Positions 7,407 to 16,655 are shown, counted from the stretch's first letter. The stretch: DNA of 39,234 nucleotides from an uncultured Clostridium sp. (GCA_900543695.1 UQSG01000026.1:1-39234); one strand, 5' to 3'. Made by a program: numbers and translations. The notes: generated by a model not told the origin, from the sequence alone.

Positions 7407-7454
7407 TAGACTGCCCGCGTTTTGACATTTAAATGAAAGGACAGAACAAAAAGC

Positions 7455-7482
7455 AAAAGACCGCTTCTTCCAGCGGCCTTTT
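7455..7482 (+). terminator. terminator after the ImmA remnant
   Basis: CCGC (7461-7464) pairs with GCGG (7473-7476), flanked by AAAAG and CTTTT, giving an intrinsic terminator usable on both strands. It marks the border between the decayed island and the glycan genes. Confidence 0.6.
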
Positions 7483-7676
7483 CTCTGTTATATCCGTTTT
7501 ACCATAATCCGTTACGAGCTTCCAATCTGGAGTTTCTCCGCCGCAGCAGAAAAACGATTAATGATGATAGTAAAACTATACATAGATTTATAACATATGT
7601 AAGCCGTCCTGTCAATCCCTTATTTGCATTTTTTTCACGATATTCGCACAAGAAAAAGGGGCCGGAGGCACAGGTC
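7483..7676. other. gap between island remnants and the GH127-like gene
   Basis: No supported gene. A sigma-A-like promoter lies on the minus strand: TTGACA (7610-7615), 17 bp, TATAAA (7587-7592), but nothing convincing follows it. A weak minus-strand reading encodes a hydrophobic stretch ending in RRRN (VINLCIVLLSSLIVFLLRRR), perhaps the tail of a lost surface protein. Confidence 0.4.
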
Positions 7677-9512
7677 TTATTCCGTAATCCGAACCCATGC
7701 CGCCGTCTCGCAGCGATCGTTCCATTCTTTCCCGGATGAAGCATAATCAACAAAAACGACGTTGCGGTCTCCGCAGCAAAGCCGGTAGGCCTGTTCTGCG
7801 GGGAACAGCGCGAAATCCGGAATCGGCTCGGCCTGCTCCGCGCCCTGTTTCAAATTCAGCGGAATGTCGACCGCTCCCGGATTCGCTCTCGTATCCAGCG
7901 CCAGTACGACGGGGCCGCGCATCAGCACGCCGTATCGATTTGGCCTGTTCGCAGCCTCCGGCAAAAAGTCAGAATCTTTCCATAAACGGATCGTAAGATC
8001 TGCGCGGATGCGGATGGTATCTCCGCCCTGCCAGATCCGATCTGCGGCGTAGAAGCCGGCGCGGTTTTCGGCAAGCGTCTCCCCGTTGATCTGAAGCGTG
8101 CTTCCGGCGCCGAACGGGGGCAGCCGGAACAGAATTTCGAATTGCTCCGGAGCCTGCATTTGGAGTGTCAGAACAATTTCTTCTCCCGCGGGATAATCGG
8201 TGTCGATCCGGAACGAAGCTTCCTGCCCGCTCGCCGTCGCGGTTCGGACCAGCCCCGGCTGATAGAGATGAAACGCAAAGCCGCGTTCTGTTCTGCTTAC
8301 GGAGGAAAGCGCCGTGCAGGCCGTTCCGGCAGCGCCGATTGCAAGACAGCAGCCGTACGCAAACGTATCGTCCAGTTTTTGATAACCGCCCATTTCCCTG
8401 CCCCGCCGGCCTTTGCGCAAGGGACTGTAGCTGTCGAAAACAGGGATCATCCCTTTGCACGTCTGTAATTCCGTATTGACTGCGCCAAGCAGCGCATTAC
8501 AGGCCGAACGTTCGATTGCGTCGGCATATTTGACGTTTCCCGTAATCTGCAGCAGCAGATAGCAAAGCTTCATCCAGGTCACCGTTACGCACGTCTCCTG
8601 CATAATGCCGTCGAATGCAGGATCAAACTGACGGATCGCAGAATGGTCGAAAAGCTCATGCGTGCAGCCGGCGGAACCGATTACCGTAATATCCGAGCGC
8701 AGAACACGATCCGCAAACCGTTCCGCTGCACGCAGGTATCTCGGCTCCTTTGCAACGCGGTAATACCACAGCAGCCCCTCGAAGCAGCTCATCATCTCAT
8801 AGGCTTTTGTTACGGGATATTCATACGGGAAAAGGCGATCCTCTTCCGCCGCGCGGAACAGGTCGAATCCCTCCACGCCCCCGTTTTCGATAATATATCG
8901 TGCAAAGTCAAGATAGCGCTGTGCGCCGGTCAGCGTATACAGCCTTACGAAGGGCTCCAGGATCGAACTGGAATTCATTCCTCCCCAGGCCTTGCTCGTC
9001 TGCGTAATCGAACGCTTGCCGGCAGACGGAGGGCCGATCCGCGCAACGATATAGTCTGCATGGCGCTTCAGTGCCTCGAGGATTTCACCGCGCAGCGCTT
9101 CCTCCCGGCAAATGTCCAGAAAATACTGCATGCCCAGCATCACATATTTCCGGCACCAGATATCCCATCCCTGGAATTCCCGGGAAATGGAATAAGTGGA
9201 AAAACGTCCCTCGCCATCCTGTACAGACAGCAAATCGCGCACGCTGTCTTCCAGAATTTCGTACAAGTCCGGATCCTGCGTATAGTAATATGTCAAAGAA
9301 GCCCCGCGCATCAGTTTTCCCCAATATTCGCCGCGCCAGGCAAGATTGGCGTCATCCGCATTCCCGCTTCGGAACGGCTCCGCCAGCCGTTTCCAGACAG
9401 CGGGATCTTTCAGCTGCCGTTCCTGTACGAACCGAATGGCTCTGTCGAACATTCCCGTAAAATGCAGAGAGCCCATGGGCAGCAGTTCAAACCGATAGGG
9501 AATCATACACAT
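7677..9512 (-). CDS. GH127-like (beta-L-arabinofuranosidase-type) glycoside hydrolase
   Basis: 611 aa from ATG 9512, chosen because GGAGGT lies 8 nt upstream inside the end of the GH2 gene; the frame is open further up but there overlaps that gene. An alpha/alpha-toroid with a C-terminal beta-sandwich is expected (WGGMNSSSILEPF, LTGAQRYLDFARYI). The zinc/cysteine site of GH127 enzymes is recognisable: E306 and C308 in QETCVTV, and C388-C389 in AYGCCLAIG. The 82-residue spacing is close to that in HypBA1 (E338 to C417). E286 (THELF) is the likely general acid. The usual CCPPN motif is changed to CCLAIG, so the substrate may not be arabinofuranoside. No signal peptide: cytoplasmic. It follows the GH2 gene by 4 nt, so both act on one imported oligosaccharide (inference). 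Confidence 0.8.
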   Translation of the reverse strand: MCMIPYRFELLPMGSLHFTGMFDRAIRFVQERQLKDPAVWKRLAEPFRSGNADDANLAWRGEYWGKLMRGASLTYYYTQDPDLYEILEDSVRDLLSVQDGEGRFSTYSISREFQGWDIWCRKYVMLGMQYFLDICREEALRGEILEALKRHADYIVARIGPPSAGKRSITQTSKAWGGMNSSSILEPFVRLYTLTGAQRYLDFARYIIENGGVEGFDLFRAAEEDRLFPYEYPVTKAYEMMSCFEGLLWYYRVAKEPRYLRAAERFADRVLRSDITVIGSAGCTHELFDHSAIRQFDPAFDGIMQETCVTVTWMKLCYLLLQITGNVKYADAIERSACNALLGAVNTELQTCKGMIPVFDSYSPLRKGRRGREMGGYQKLDDTFAYGCCLAIGAAGTACTALSSVSRTERGFAFHLYQPGLVRTATASGQEASFRIDTDYPAGEEIVLTLQMQAPEQFEILFRLPPFGAGSTLQINGETLAENRAGFYAADRIWQGGDTIRIRADLTIRLWKDSDFLPEAANRPNRYGVLMRGPVVLALDTRANPGAVDIPLNLKQGAEQAEPIPDFALFPAEQAYRLCCGDRNVVFVDYASSGKEWNDRCETAAWVRITE

Positions 9513-9516
9513 ATTT

Positions 9517-12021
9517 TCAAACCTCCACGCCGATTTCGTTTCCTTCCGGAATATTTTCCGCTGTGGTATACGTTTTGACCGCAAGCCGGCCGGAGCTCCC
9601 GTGCAGAGGAGCGATGCGCACCGTGCGTTTTTCACCCGGAAGCAGAGAGAAAAAGTTGTCCTCCAATACCGCCTCCGCGTCGAACGCAACCGCATGCACA
9701 TATGCCGCCGCCTCTACCGTAACGGATCCGTCCTCCTGCAGAACGGATACGCCGCCGCATTCCCGAAGCCGCAGGAGCCCCGCTTTATAGAAAGTCCTGT
9801 GGCGTCCCAGCCCGCAGCGCAGATCGCATACCAGAAGCTCTTCTTCTCCAGGCGCCAGCTCTTCCGGGACGGTAAAAACGCAGGAAGCGCCGCCTGCCGG
9901 AATTTCCTGCAAGCGATGAAGCGCGCCGGCGGCCGAACCGTCCCGTCCGATCCGCGTAAGCGTCAGCTCCGCGGGAATCGCGTCCGGCGTATCATTCGCT
10001 GCGTATAATTGCAGCGTACCGTCCTCCTGCCGGTCAAACGAAGCCGTGACAGGGCGCGCCGCTTCTTTAAAGGCGTAATAGGCGGCCTTCGGCACGCCGT
10101 AATAATCTATGAACGACCAGCCGGAGGCCGCGGGCCAGCACTCGTCAAACATCCAATAGATCACGCCGCCGCAAAAGTCCTGATTCCTGCGGTACTGTTC
10201 CATCGTCAGCCGCATCCACTCATACTGGATGTACTGTAATTTAAAGAGTCTGTCCGCTCCGTCCCGGAAGCCGCCAAGCAAGCGCTCCGCAAAGCGCAGC
10301 GTGTAATCCAGCAGTTCTTTGGGCAGGGATGGATTCGTTTTCGTATGATACCTCCACATCGACAGGTCTTCGCCAAAAATATCGTCCTCCGTCATAAACT
10401 TTCTCAGCGAGCAAAGCGATACGGCGCCCATCGTCGGCTCCTCCGCGATAAACCGGGCAATATATTCCTTAAAATACTCCCGGTAGTTTTCAATGGCGCC
10501 CCGGTCGATAAAATCCAGAAGATATCCCAGGAACTGCGTATTATGTGTCGTGCCGCACGTTTTGGAGGCATACCGGTCCCCGCCATACGGGCTTGACGGC
10601 AAAAACAGCCGCTGCGGATCAAATTTCTGCAAAACGGGCGCGATTGCACAGAGCGCCGACCGTCTTCCGGTATAAGAGGGATCGAGGTCGCTGCCTCGCA
10701 CCGCGTTTTCATTGTCGCCGGACCACCATAAAAGACAGGGATGATTCCGGAGGCGTTTCGCCGCAGATTCCGCCTCTAAGGAAAGCTGCCTGAGAAACCA
10801 GGGCTCATCCTCTGGATAAGAGCCGCAGGCCATCATGAAATCTTGCACGACAAGGATGCCCAGCCTGTCGCATTCCCGATAGAAATGCTGCTTTTCAAAA
10901 ATTCCGCCGCCCCAGATGCGAATGAGATTGATCCCTGCGCAGGCCGCCAGTTCCAAAAGCCCCGTAATTTTTTCGTCCGATTCTTCCGAAGGGAACGGCT
11001 CGCAGGGGACCCAGTTTCCGCCTCTGCACCAAACCGGAGCTCCGTTGATCATAACCCGGAAGCCGGAAAAAGTTTCGTTGAAATCATATTCCTTTCCGCT
11101 TTCGGTATTCTGCAGCCTGCGGCACAGATCATAGGCCGCGCTGCCCGGCAAATCAACGGGCTGCACGATGCGGGCCGTCCGAACGCCGAAGCGGCAGGAA
11201 ACGGCCGGTTCCCCGTCGGCGGTCAGCCGAAACAAATAGAGCGGCTGCCTGCCGGAACCATTCGGATACCAGAGCTGTGGATTTTCAATGGAAATCCGCT
11301 CCTTTCGGAGCTCCTCCGCGCAGTAAAAATCCTTTTTATAAATAAGTCTTCCCTCCGGATCAAAAAGCTCCGCGCGTGCGGTGCAGCTTCTGTGGAACCG
11401 CATTTCGGCGGCAATTTCCGCCCATTTTGCGTCCGCCGACACCGTATAAATATAAAGATCGTCCTCTTCGGCGGCTCTTTGCCCAAACCGCAGAGAGACC
11501 GGCCGAAAGATTCCGCAGGTCACGAAGCGGTCTACCCAATCCCAGCCGTAGGTGCATTGCATACGTCTCGTATAAAGCCGTTCCGCCGTAAACGCAGCCG
11601 GCCGCGCTTTTCTCCCGCGAACCGCCAAAACAGGAGAATAGAAGTAGACCTCCAGCGTATTGCTGCCGCTTGCCAAAATCCCGTCTACCGCAAATACATG
11701 TTCAATAAACATATTCTCCGCATGGCCAATCCACGTTCCGTTAAGATAGATATCGCAATATACGTCGAGACCTTCAAACACCAGCTTTGCGCCGGGCTCC
11801 GCGGCGTCGCACACAAACTCTCTGCTGTAAACCCAATCACTCATTTCGATCCATCGAAAAGAATCGGCATTGTCGCGTCGATAAAGATCCGTGACAATCC
11901 CGTTCCGGATCAGGTCGGTATGCACGCAGCCGGGAACAGTTCCGTTCACATCGATTTCCGCTCCCGCAGAAGCATTTCTGCCGCGCAGGCGCCACACGCC
12001 GCATAATGAAATTTCACGCAT
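9517..12021 (-). CDS. glycoside hydrolase family 2, beta-mannosidase-like
   Basis: 834 aa, close to the family's usual length. The N-terminal jelly-roll has PGCVHTDLIRNG, RRDNADSFRWIEMSDWVY and MQCTYGWDWVDRF, the hallmarks of GH2 beta-mannosidases. The acid/base is E438 in WWSGDNENA. The nucleophile is probably E527 in FIAEEPTMG; this is the place of the usual FVSEFGFQS, and the residues after the Glu differ, hinting at altered specificity. It removes a terminal beta-linked sugar, probably mannose, from the non-reducing end. No signal peptide, so cytoplasmic. GGAGG is 4 nt before ATG 12021. First gene of an operon with the GH127-like gene, under the promoter at 12071-12099. Confidence 0.85.
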   Translation of the reverse strand: MREISLCGVWRLRGRNASAGAEIDVNGTVPGCVHTDLIRNGIVTDLYRRDNADSFRWIEMSDWVYSREFVCDAAEPGAKLVFEGLDVYCDIYLNGTWIGHAENMFIEHVFAVDGILASGSNTLEVYFYSPVLAVRGRKARPAAFTAERLYTRRMQCTYGWDWVDRFVTCGIFRPVSLRFGQRAAEEDDLYIYTVSADAKWAEIAAEMRFHRSCTARAELFDPEGRLIYKKDFYCAEELRKERISIENPQLWYPNGSGRQPLYLFRLTADGEPAVSCRFGVRTARIVQPVDLPGSAAYDLCRRLQNTESGKEYDFNETFSGFRVMINGAPVWCRGGNWVPCEPFPSEESDEKITGLLELAACAGINLIRIWGGGIFEKQHFYRECDRLGILVVQDFMMACGSYPEDEPWFLRQLSLEAESAAKRLRNHPCLLWWSGDNENAVRGSDLDPSYTGRRSALCAIAPVLQKFDPQRLFLPSSPYGGDRYASKTCGTTHNTQFLGYLLDFIDRGAIENYREYFKEYIARFIAEEPTMGAVSLCSLRKFMTEDDIFGEDLSMWRYHTKTNPSLPKELLDYTLRFAERLLGGFRDGADRLFKLQYIQYEWMRLTMEQYRRNQDFCGGVIYWMFDECWPAASGWSFIDYYGVPKAAYYAFKEAARPVTASFDRQEDGTLQLYAANDTPDAIPAELTLTRIGRDGSAAGALHRLQEIPAGGASCVFTVPEELAPGEEELLVCDLRCGLGRHRTFYKAGLLRLRECGGVSVLQEDGSVTVEAAAYVHAVAFDAEAVLEDNFFSLLPGEKRTVRIAPLHGSSGRLAVKTYTTAENIPEGNEIGVEV

Positions 12022-12070
12022 AGGTCCTCCAATATTCTTTGCATATTTTTACAATAATATATCGTGTCGT

Positions 12071-12099
12071 ATTGTATCATTAATCCGAGAAAATAACAA
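12071..12099 (-). promoter_or_regulatory. sigma-A promoter of the GH2-GH127 operon
   Basis: Minus strand TTGTTA (12094-12099), 17 bp, TACAAT (12071-12076) preceded by TGA (extended -10). Confidence 0.6.
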
Positions 12100-12129
12100 T
12101 AAAAAAGCCGGCGCTCTCCGGAAAGGCTG

Positions 12130-12158
12130 TTGATGCAGGCTTGGTTTTGTGTTATACT
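12130..12158 (+). promoter_or_regulatory. promoter of the sortase-anchored protein gene
   Basis: TTGATG (12130-12135), 17 bp, TATACT (12153-12158) with TG one base before it. It is back-to-back with the GH2 promoter, so the two could share control. Confidence 0.6.
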
Positions 12159-12205
12159 TTTTTCATTGATTATACATAATTCTGGAAGGTACAGGAGGTT
12201 ATATT

Positions 12206-13120
12206 ATGAAAAAAGCATTATCCATACTGATCGTCTGTTTTTTTGTCGTTACGCTTTCAAGCCTGACGGTTCTTGCGGATTCCGTGCTTTATGAAAACAC
12301 ATTCGATTCCGAAGATTTTCTGGACTCGGACTGGAGCTATGGGCATCTGGGCGCGCAAAGCGCAAACAAGATCAAAGACGGGAAGCTGTTTATCGGCTCC
12401 GATTCCGGGAACTGGGTTTCCGATCTGGTCGATGCGAATTACAATGTCATATTTACCGACGTTATTTATGAATTTGATTACAGCGCATCCAAGAACGACT
12501 GCTATTCCGGTTTCGGGCTGCGGCTGCCTACGGACATTAAGCCGGATCTGTTCGGCGGCGGACGTGCCGGCGTGGCGCAAAACGATAACGGTTACGGAAT
12601 TTCCGTTGATCTGTTCAGCTCGCCGAATGCAGATAAAATCGTCATTGCCTTTAACAACGGAGCCATGCAGGACAGTCCGTACGCTGCTCTTGATATTCCG
12701 GCCGGATTTGATGTCACGCAGACAAATCACGTCGCGGTGAAGGACAGCGGAGACGCCATTGAAATCAGCCTGAACGGCACATTGTTTGCGACGCTGAAGC
12801 TTTCAGAACTGGAGGACGGATATTATACCTCGGCGGAAATTCTGAAGGCCGACGGATCCTCCGCTGCGGTCTGCGAAGACGTTTCCGTACTGGAGGAGGG
12901 GGCGATCGGCTTCTATCAAAGAAACAACAACGCATTTGTAGATAATCTGAAAATTTCCGAAATCCCGGAAGAGACGGAGGATCCGGGCGAGCAGGAGCCC
13001 GTCACTCCGCCGCAGGAAGAGCAGCCCGGAACGGGTGATCTCGGCGCCGAGCTGATTTGCCTGGCAGCGCTTGTTTTGACTTCCGCTCTGATTATTTTCA
13101 GAAAGAGAAGCATCGCTTAA
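12206..13120 (+). CDS. secreted, probably sortase-anchored surface protein
   Basis: 304 aa. Signal peptide at 1-25 (LSILIVCFFVVTLSSLTVLA), then a single beta-sandwich-like domain (about 28-250) beginning LYENTFDSEDFLDSDWSYG and ending NAFVDNLKIS, the plan of LamG/DUF1080-like carbohydrate-binding modules. A Pro/Glu-rich linker follows (TEDPGEQEPVTPPQEEQ), then PGTGDLG, a hydrophobic helix and RKRS, the arrangement of a sortase signal of the NPxTGD type used by clostridia. AGGAGG lies 7 nt before ATG 12206. Likely displays a glycan-binding domain on the cell wall. Divergent from the GH2 operon, which supports a role in the same glycan use (inference). Confidence 0.75.
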   Translation: MKKALSILIVCFFVVTLSSLTVLADSVLYENTFDSEDFLDSDWSYGHLGAQSANKIKDGKLFIGSDSGNWVSDLVDANYNVIFTDVIYEFDYSASKNDCYSGFGLRLPTDIKPDLFGGGRAGVAQNDNGYGISVDLFSSPNADKIVIAFNNGAMQDSPYAALDIPAGFDVTQTNHVAVKDSGDAIEISLNGTLFATLKLSELEDGYYTSAEILKADGSSAAVCEDVSVLEEGAIGFYQRNNNAFVDNLKISEIPEETEDPGEQEPVTPPQEEQPGTGDLGAELICLAALVLTSALIIFRKRSIA

Positions 13121-13144
13121 CGCCGAAGCTCCTTTAGAAATGTC

Positions 13145-13183
13145 AAACGGAGGTGCGGAAGAAAATCCGCGCCTCCGTTTTTT
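13145..13183 (+). terminator. strong intrinsic terminator
   Basis: AACGGAGG and GCGGA arms pair with TCCGC and CCTCCGTT around AGAAAA, then six T. Ends the surface-protein transcript; the A-rich left side also lets it serve the converging oxidoreductase gene. Confidence 0.8.
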
Positions 13184-13210
13184 ACGTAATGAAAACGGTC
13201 TGCAAAATTA

Positions 13211-14470
13211 TCAAGACTCGCCGTTTTTCAGGAATTCTTCCCATTGCGCTTTGATTTTATCATAATTTTCCTGCGGAACCTCCGGCTCGCCCTTTGAATA
13301 CGGAGGAATCCACTGATCTCCCGCGACGCTCCGGCTGGTACAGGCCCGGTCGTTCCGGTATTTGTCACGCTCTTCCTTTCTGCGCAGATCCGGAACCGTC
13401 ATCGGGATGCCGCCGTTCAGGACGGAGCGATATGCCAGAAGGCCGGGGAGCGCCATGTCCATCGCCTCGTAGACATCGATTACGTCCGCGGTTTCATCGC
13501 CCAGGATTTTCCGTGTAAAATAATACATTGTGTAGTAATCGGCCGCCCCGTGTCCGTAGCTTTCCGCCGCCTTGCTGAGCGCGTCCGTCGGCAGGTAGGT
13601 CTGATAGTCGTCCGGATAGGTGTGCTCGGCGTCAGGGTTAAAATTCGTATGCAGCCGCATGACGCCGCCGTTCTGCGCATCCTCTCGCGAGCTTTCCATT
13701 CTTCCCTTCGAACCGTAGAGGGTGTACCAGATTGAATTCTTAATGAGATCTCCATGAACGCTTTTCACAACGGCGCCGTTTTCCAGCGTCAGCATTTCCA
13801 CACCGGCGATGCCGCAGCGGCGTCCCATCCGTTTTGCGCGCGCGTTGAACGGCATTTCAAAGCCGGTGACGCTGACCGGGCGGAGTCCCGTGATGTGTAT
13901 GATCGGCCCGATGGAATGTGTACAGTAAAAAAAGGTATGCATGATATTCCGCCAGTGATCACGCTCTCCATACGTACATTGCGGCCAGATACTTTCACAG
14001 TTGTGTACGTACTCCCCTTCCGCATATTCCAGCTCTCCCAGCCTTCCCTCGCGGTAAAGCTTCCTCATTTCCTTGGGCGCCGGCATAAAACAGTAATTTT
14101 CACCGTATGCATAAATTTTTCCGGTGCTTTCAACCGTTTCCACCAGCTCCACCGCTTCCGCCAGCGTCTGACACGGCAGTACCTCGCTGAAAACATGCAG
14201 TCCGTTTTTCATTGCCCGGATTGCAAACGGCGCATGTTCCGTCGCATAATTTGCAAGCACGACGGCATCCATGCCGGGATGGCGGAGAAACTCGTCGGCC
14301 TCCGTATAATACGTAATCCGTTCGTCGTTCAGTTCTTCCTTCTTCCGCCGGAGTCCCTCTTCCCATTTGTCGCAGATTGCGACGACCTCTGCATTTTCCG
14401 CGGTTTCGCAGAATTTGATCATTGAACTGCCGCGTCCGACGCCAAGCACGCCGAATTTTACCTTTTCCAT
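13211..14470 (-). CDS. Gfo/Idh/MocA-family NAD(P)-dependent oxidoreductase
   Basis: 419 aa. N-terminal Rossmann fold with FGVLGVGRGSSM (the GxGxxx dinucleotide loop) and VVAICDKWEEG; NYATEHAPFAIRAMKNGLHVFSE is the classic motif with the sugar-contacting EVLP in place of EKP. The C-terminal alpha/beta domain (about 125-330) carries NYCFMPAPKEMRKL. Family members oxidise or rearrange sugars, inositols or sugar glycosides in the cytoplasm; replacement of the EKP lysine by EVLP is unusual and may mean another reaction. GGAGG lies upstream of ATG 14470, and an extended -10 is at 14561-14569. Single gene, convergent with the surface-protein gene. Confidence 0.8.
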   Translation of the reverse strand: MEKVKFGVLGVGRGSSMIKFCETAENAEVVAICDKWEEGLRRKKEELNDERITYYTEADEFLRHPGMDAVVLANYATEHAPFAIRAMKNGLHVFSEVLPCQTLAEAVELVETVESTGKIYAYGENYCFMPAPKEMRKLYREGRLGELEYAEGEYVHNCESIWPQCTYGERDHWRNIMHTFFYCTHSIGPIIHITGLRPVSVTGFEMPFNARAKRMGRRCGIAGVEMLTLENGAVVKSVHGDLIKNSIWYTLYGSKGRMESSREDAQNGGVMRLHTNFNPDAEHTYPDDYQTYLPTDALSKAAESYGHGAADYYTMYYFTRKILGDETADVIDVYEAMDMALPGLLAYRSVLNGGIPMTVPDLRRKEERDKYRNDRACTSRSVAGDQWIPPYSKGEPEVPQENYDKIKAQWEEFLKNGES

Positions 14471-14560
14471 GACGTTTCCTCCTTAAACTCAAACTTTCCC
14501 GCGCTCGCGGCCGGCCTGCGCCGGCACGTTTTTCCGCTGCGTAAATTTTTTATTTTCTAC

Positions 14561-14569
14561 ATTATATCA
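14561..14569 (-). promoter_or_regulatory. extended -10 promoter of the oxidoreductase gene
   Basis: Minus strand TGATATAAT, a perfect extended -10; the -35 is poor. In the leader a GCCGGC/GCCGGC hairpin (about 14505-14525) lies before the ribosome site and might be regulatory. Confidence 0.45.
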
Positions 14570-14613
14570 TAATTCAGGCGAAAAAGGAAAGATGCCGTAT
14601 GAAATTTTCTGCC

Positions 14614-14642
14614 TTGACGCAGCGGCAATTTAAAGATAAAAT
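14614..14642 (+). promoter_or_regulatory. promoter of the CotH-family gene
   Basis: TTGACG (14614-14619), 17 bp, TAAAAT (14637-14642). Confidence 0.65.
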
Positions 14643-14675
14643 AATGCAACAAGCATAAGAGCAAGAGGATTTTAT

Positions 14676-16655
14676 ATGGGATCAATCGCAAAAGCCGCCC
14701 GCTATTTTTTTATTTTCATTTTTTCTCTGGCCGCAGCGCTGCTGCTTGGCGCCTGCCGCGGTTCAGAAGAAACGGCAAGAGCGCCTGAGCATTCCTCGCA
14801 GGCTTCTTATCCCGTCCCACAGACGCCGGCGGCAGAGGAGCCGGTGAAAGACTCGGAAATGGCAGTGCTTCGGATCGACACGGAGCAGGGCGCTGCCATT
14901 ACCTCAAAGGAACAGTATGTGCCCTGTATGGTTTCCGCGGAATCTCAGGAGGCTGGGGTTCTGTTCCGTGATGCGGAGGCGGGAATCCGCATCCGTGGCA
15001 ATTCTACCGCCACGGCAGAAAAGAAGCCATACCGGCTGCGCTTCGAAAAGAAGCAGTCACTTCTGGGACTGAACGACGGCGCGGAATGCAAAAACTGGTG
15101 TTTGATGGCAGATTATTTCGATCCCTCCATGACGCGCACTTCTATGGCTTTTCGTCTGGGGAATACGCTTCTGGAGGGCAAATATTATTGTTCGGATTCC
15201 GCATACGCTGAGGTCTATCTCAACGGCGAATATCAGGGCGTCTATCTGGTCTGCGAGCAGACGCAGATCAATCCGAACCGCGTGGCCATTTATGAAAAGG
15301 AAGATGACTGCACGGAAACGGACATCGGCTATCTGATGATCGGACAGGGCGGGAGAACGGACGAGCCGAACACCGTAAAAATGCATGCCGACGTTACCGT
15401 CACCGATTTAAACGGAGATAGCGCAAGCTGCGGCAGCATGATTTTTTCTCTTTCCGGCGGCGATTACACTGCGGAGCAGATCCGTTTCATCGAGGACTGG
15501 TGCTCCGCCGTATACGAAGCGGTCCATGCTGCTATTTATCTTGATGAATATTTTACGGTCGGTGCGGACTGCACACTGCGGCGCAAAACAGATTTTCCGG
15601 AAAACGCTTCAAAATCTGAAAAGCAGCAGGCGACGATCGGCGCGCTGATCGATCTGGAAGCCGCCGTAAGGATGTATGTCTTGGATGAAATTGTCAAAAA
15701 TCTCGACGCCGGCACCTTTAATATGTATGTAGATTTCAGTCCCTCCGGTTCCGGCCTGCTGACCTTTGCCGCGCCGTGGGACTTTGATTTTGCGCTTGGA
15801 AATACTCGTTATGACACTACGTATTCTCCCTATGGGCTGTATGCCGCTAATTTTTCTTACAGCGACGGCGTACGTACAAACTCCTGGTATGTTATGCTGA
15901 ACAGCGCAGGATGGTTCCGGGAACGCGTAAGAGCGCTTTGGCGGGAGAAATATCCCGCGCTGCTTGCGGATGCCGAAGAAATTTCACGCCTCAGCCAGGC
16001 ATACGAGGAAGAATTCGCCAGAAATTATGAAAAATGGGATTTGCTCGGCAAAAAGCTGCTGTTCCACCAGCATGACAGCGTAACCTCCTATACCAGTCAG
16101 GCAGACGCCGCACGCTTTCTGTCCAGCTGGCTGAAAAACCGGCTGGAATGGCTGAACAGCGAATGGGGCGAAGAGGCTGCCGCGGAAGCCGTAGATTTTA
16201 CCTCGCTCGATTTGACAAAGCATTATGATGCCGCGGTGCTCGGAGCGTATCATTGCTGCGAAGGCGTGAGAACGGAAAGCGGCTATGTCTTTACGGTTAC
16301 GGATCCCCACGATCCCTATTTTTCGATTCTGTATTCCAGAAGCGAGGAGCCCCTTTCCGCGAACGTCTATCGCTATTTTGAAGTCACCTGTATGGCGCCG
16401 CCGGAAAATTCTCTGGACAGCTATACGACGGAGTTCTTTCTCGCCTCCGGAGAAACGGGCGCCCCGGAAGCGGGGAAATCCGTTTACGCCTCCTTTCCGG
16501 CGGATGGAAGCTGGCATACGCTCGTATTGGATCTTTCGCAGGCGCACTTCTGGGCAGGCGCAATCCATACGGTCCGGGTTGATTTTTTCGGTGATTGTAC
16601 CCAAGGAGATGTATATTTTATCAAATCCGCGCGGCTTCTTCAGGAAGCGCCGTGA
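14676..16655 (+). CDS. CotH-family (kinase-like) lipoprotein
   Basis: 659 aa. Lipoprotein signal with lipobox LLGAC, so the mature protein starts at Cys 27 or nearby and is held on the outer face of the membrane. The CotH domain covers about 60-500: GIRIRGNSTATAEKKPYRLRF, WCLMADYFDPSMTRTSMAF, VYLNGEYQGVYLVCEQ, VLDEIVKNLDAGTFNMYVD and WDFDFALGN, the last two matching the catalytic/Mg-binding region of this atypical kinase fold. The final 150 residues look like a beta-sandwich, perhaps glycan binding. In spore formers CotH phosphorylates coat proteins, but lipidated CotH-domain proteins are also common on vegetative clostridia, so the substrate is open. AGAGGA precedes ATG 14676. Confidence 0.8.
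   Translation: MGSIAKAARYFFIFIFSLAAALLLGACRGSEETARAPEHSSQASYPVPQTPAAEEPVKDSEMAVLRIDTEQGAAITSKEQYVPCMVSAESQEAGVLFRDAEAGIRIRGNSTATAEKKPYRLRFEKKQSLLGLNDGAECKNWCLMADYFDPSMTRTSMAFRLGNTLLEGKYYCSDSAYAEVYLNGEYQGVYLVCEQTQINPNRVAIYEKEDDCTETDIGYLMIGQGGRTDEPNTVKMHADVTVTDLNGDSASCGSMIFSLSGGDYTAEQIRFIEDWCSAVYEAVHAAIYLDEYFTVGADCTLRRKTDFPENASKSEKQQATIGALIDLEAAVRMYVLDEIVKNLDAGTFNMYVDFSPSGSGLLTFAAPWDFDFALGNTRYDTTYSPYGLYAANFSYSDGVRTNSWYVMLNSAGWFRERVRALWREKYPALLADAEEISRLSQAYEEEFARNYEKWDLLGKKLLFHQHDSVTSYTSQADAARFLSSWLKNRLEWLNSEWGEEAAAEAVDFTSLDLTKHYDAAVLGAYHCCEGVRTESGYVFTVTDPHDPYFSILYSRSEEPLSANVYRYFEVTCMAPPENSLDSYTTEFFLASGETGAPEAGKSVYASFPADGSWHTLVLDLSQAHFWAGAIHTVRVDFFGDCTQGDVYFIKSARLLQEAP

Noticed and set aside
7587..7615. 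TTGACA-17-TATAAA promoter on the minus strand
   Set aside because: Good hexamers, but no gene follows; mentioned in the gap entry only.
7499..7753. Minus-strand 84-codon frame overlapping the GH127-like gene
   Set aside because: Mostly antisense or shifted frame of the hydrolase; only the hydrophobic tail is odd and has no start.
12103..12128. Hairpin with six T upstream of the GH2 promoter
   Set aside because: The stem is interrupted and there is no gene on that strand for it to end.
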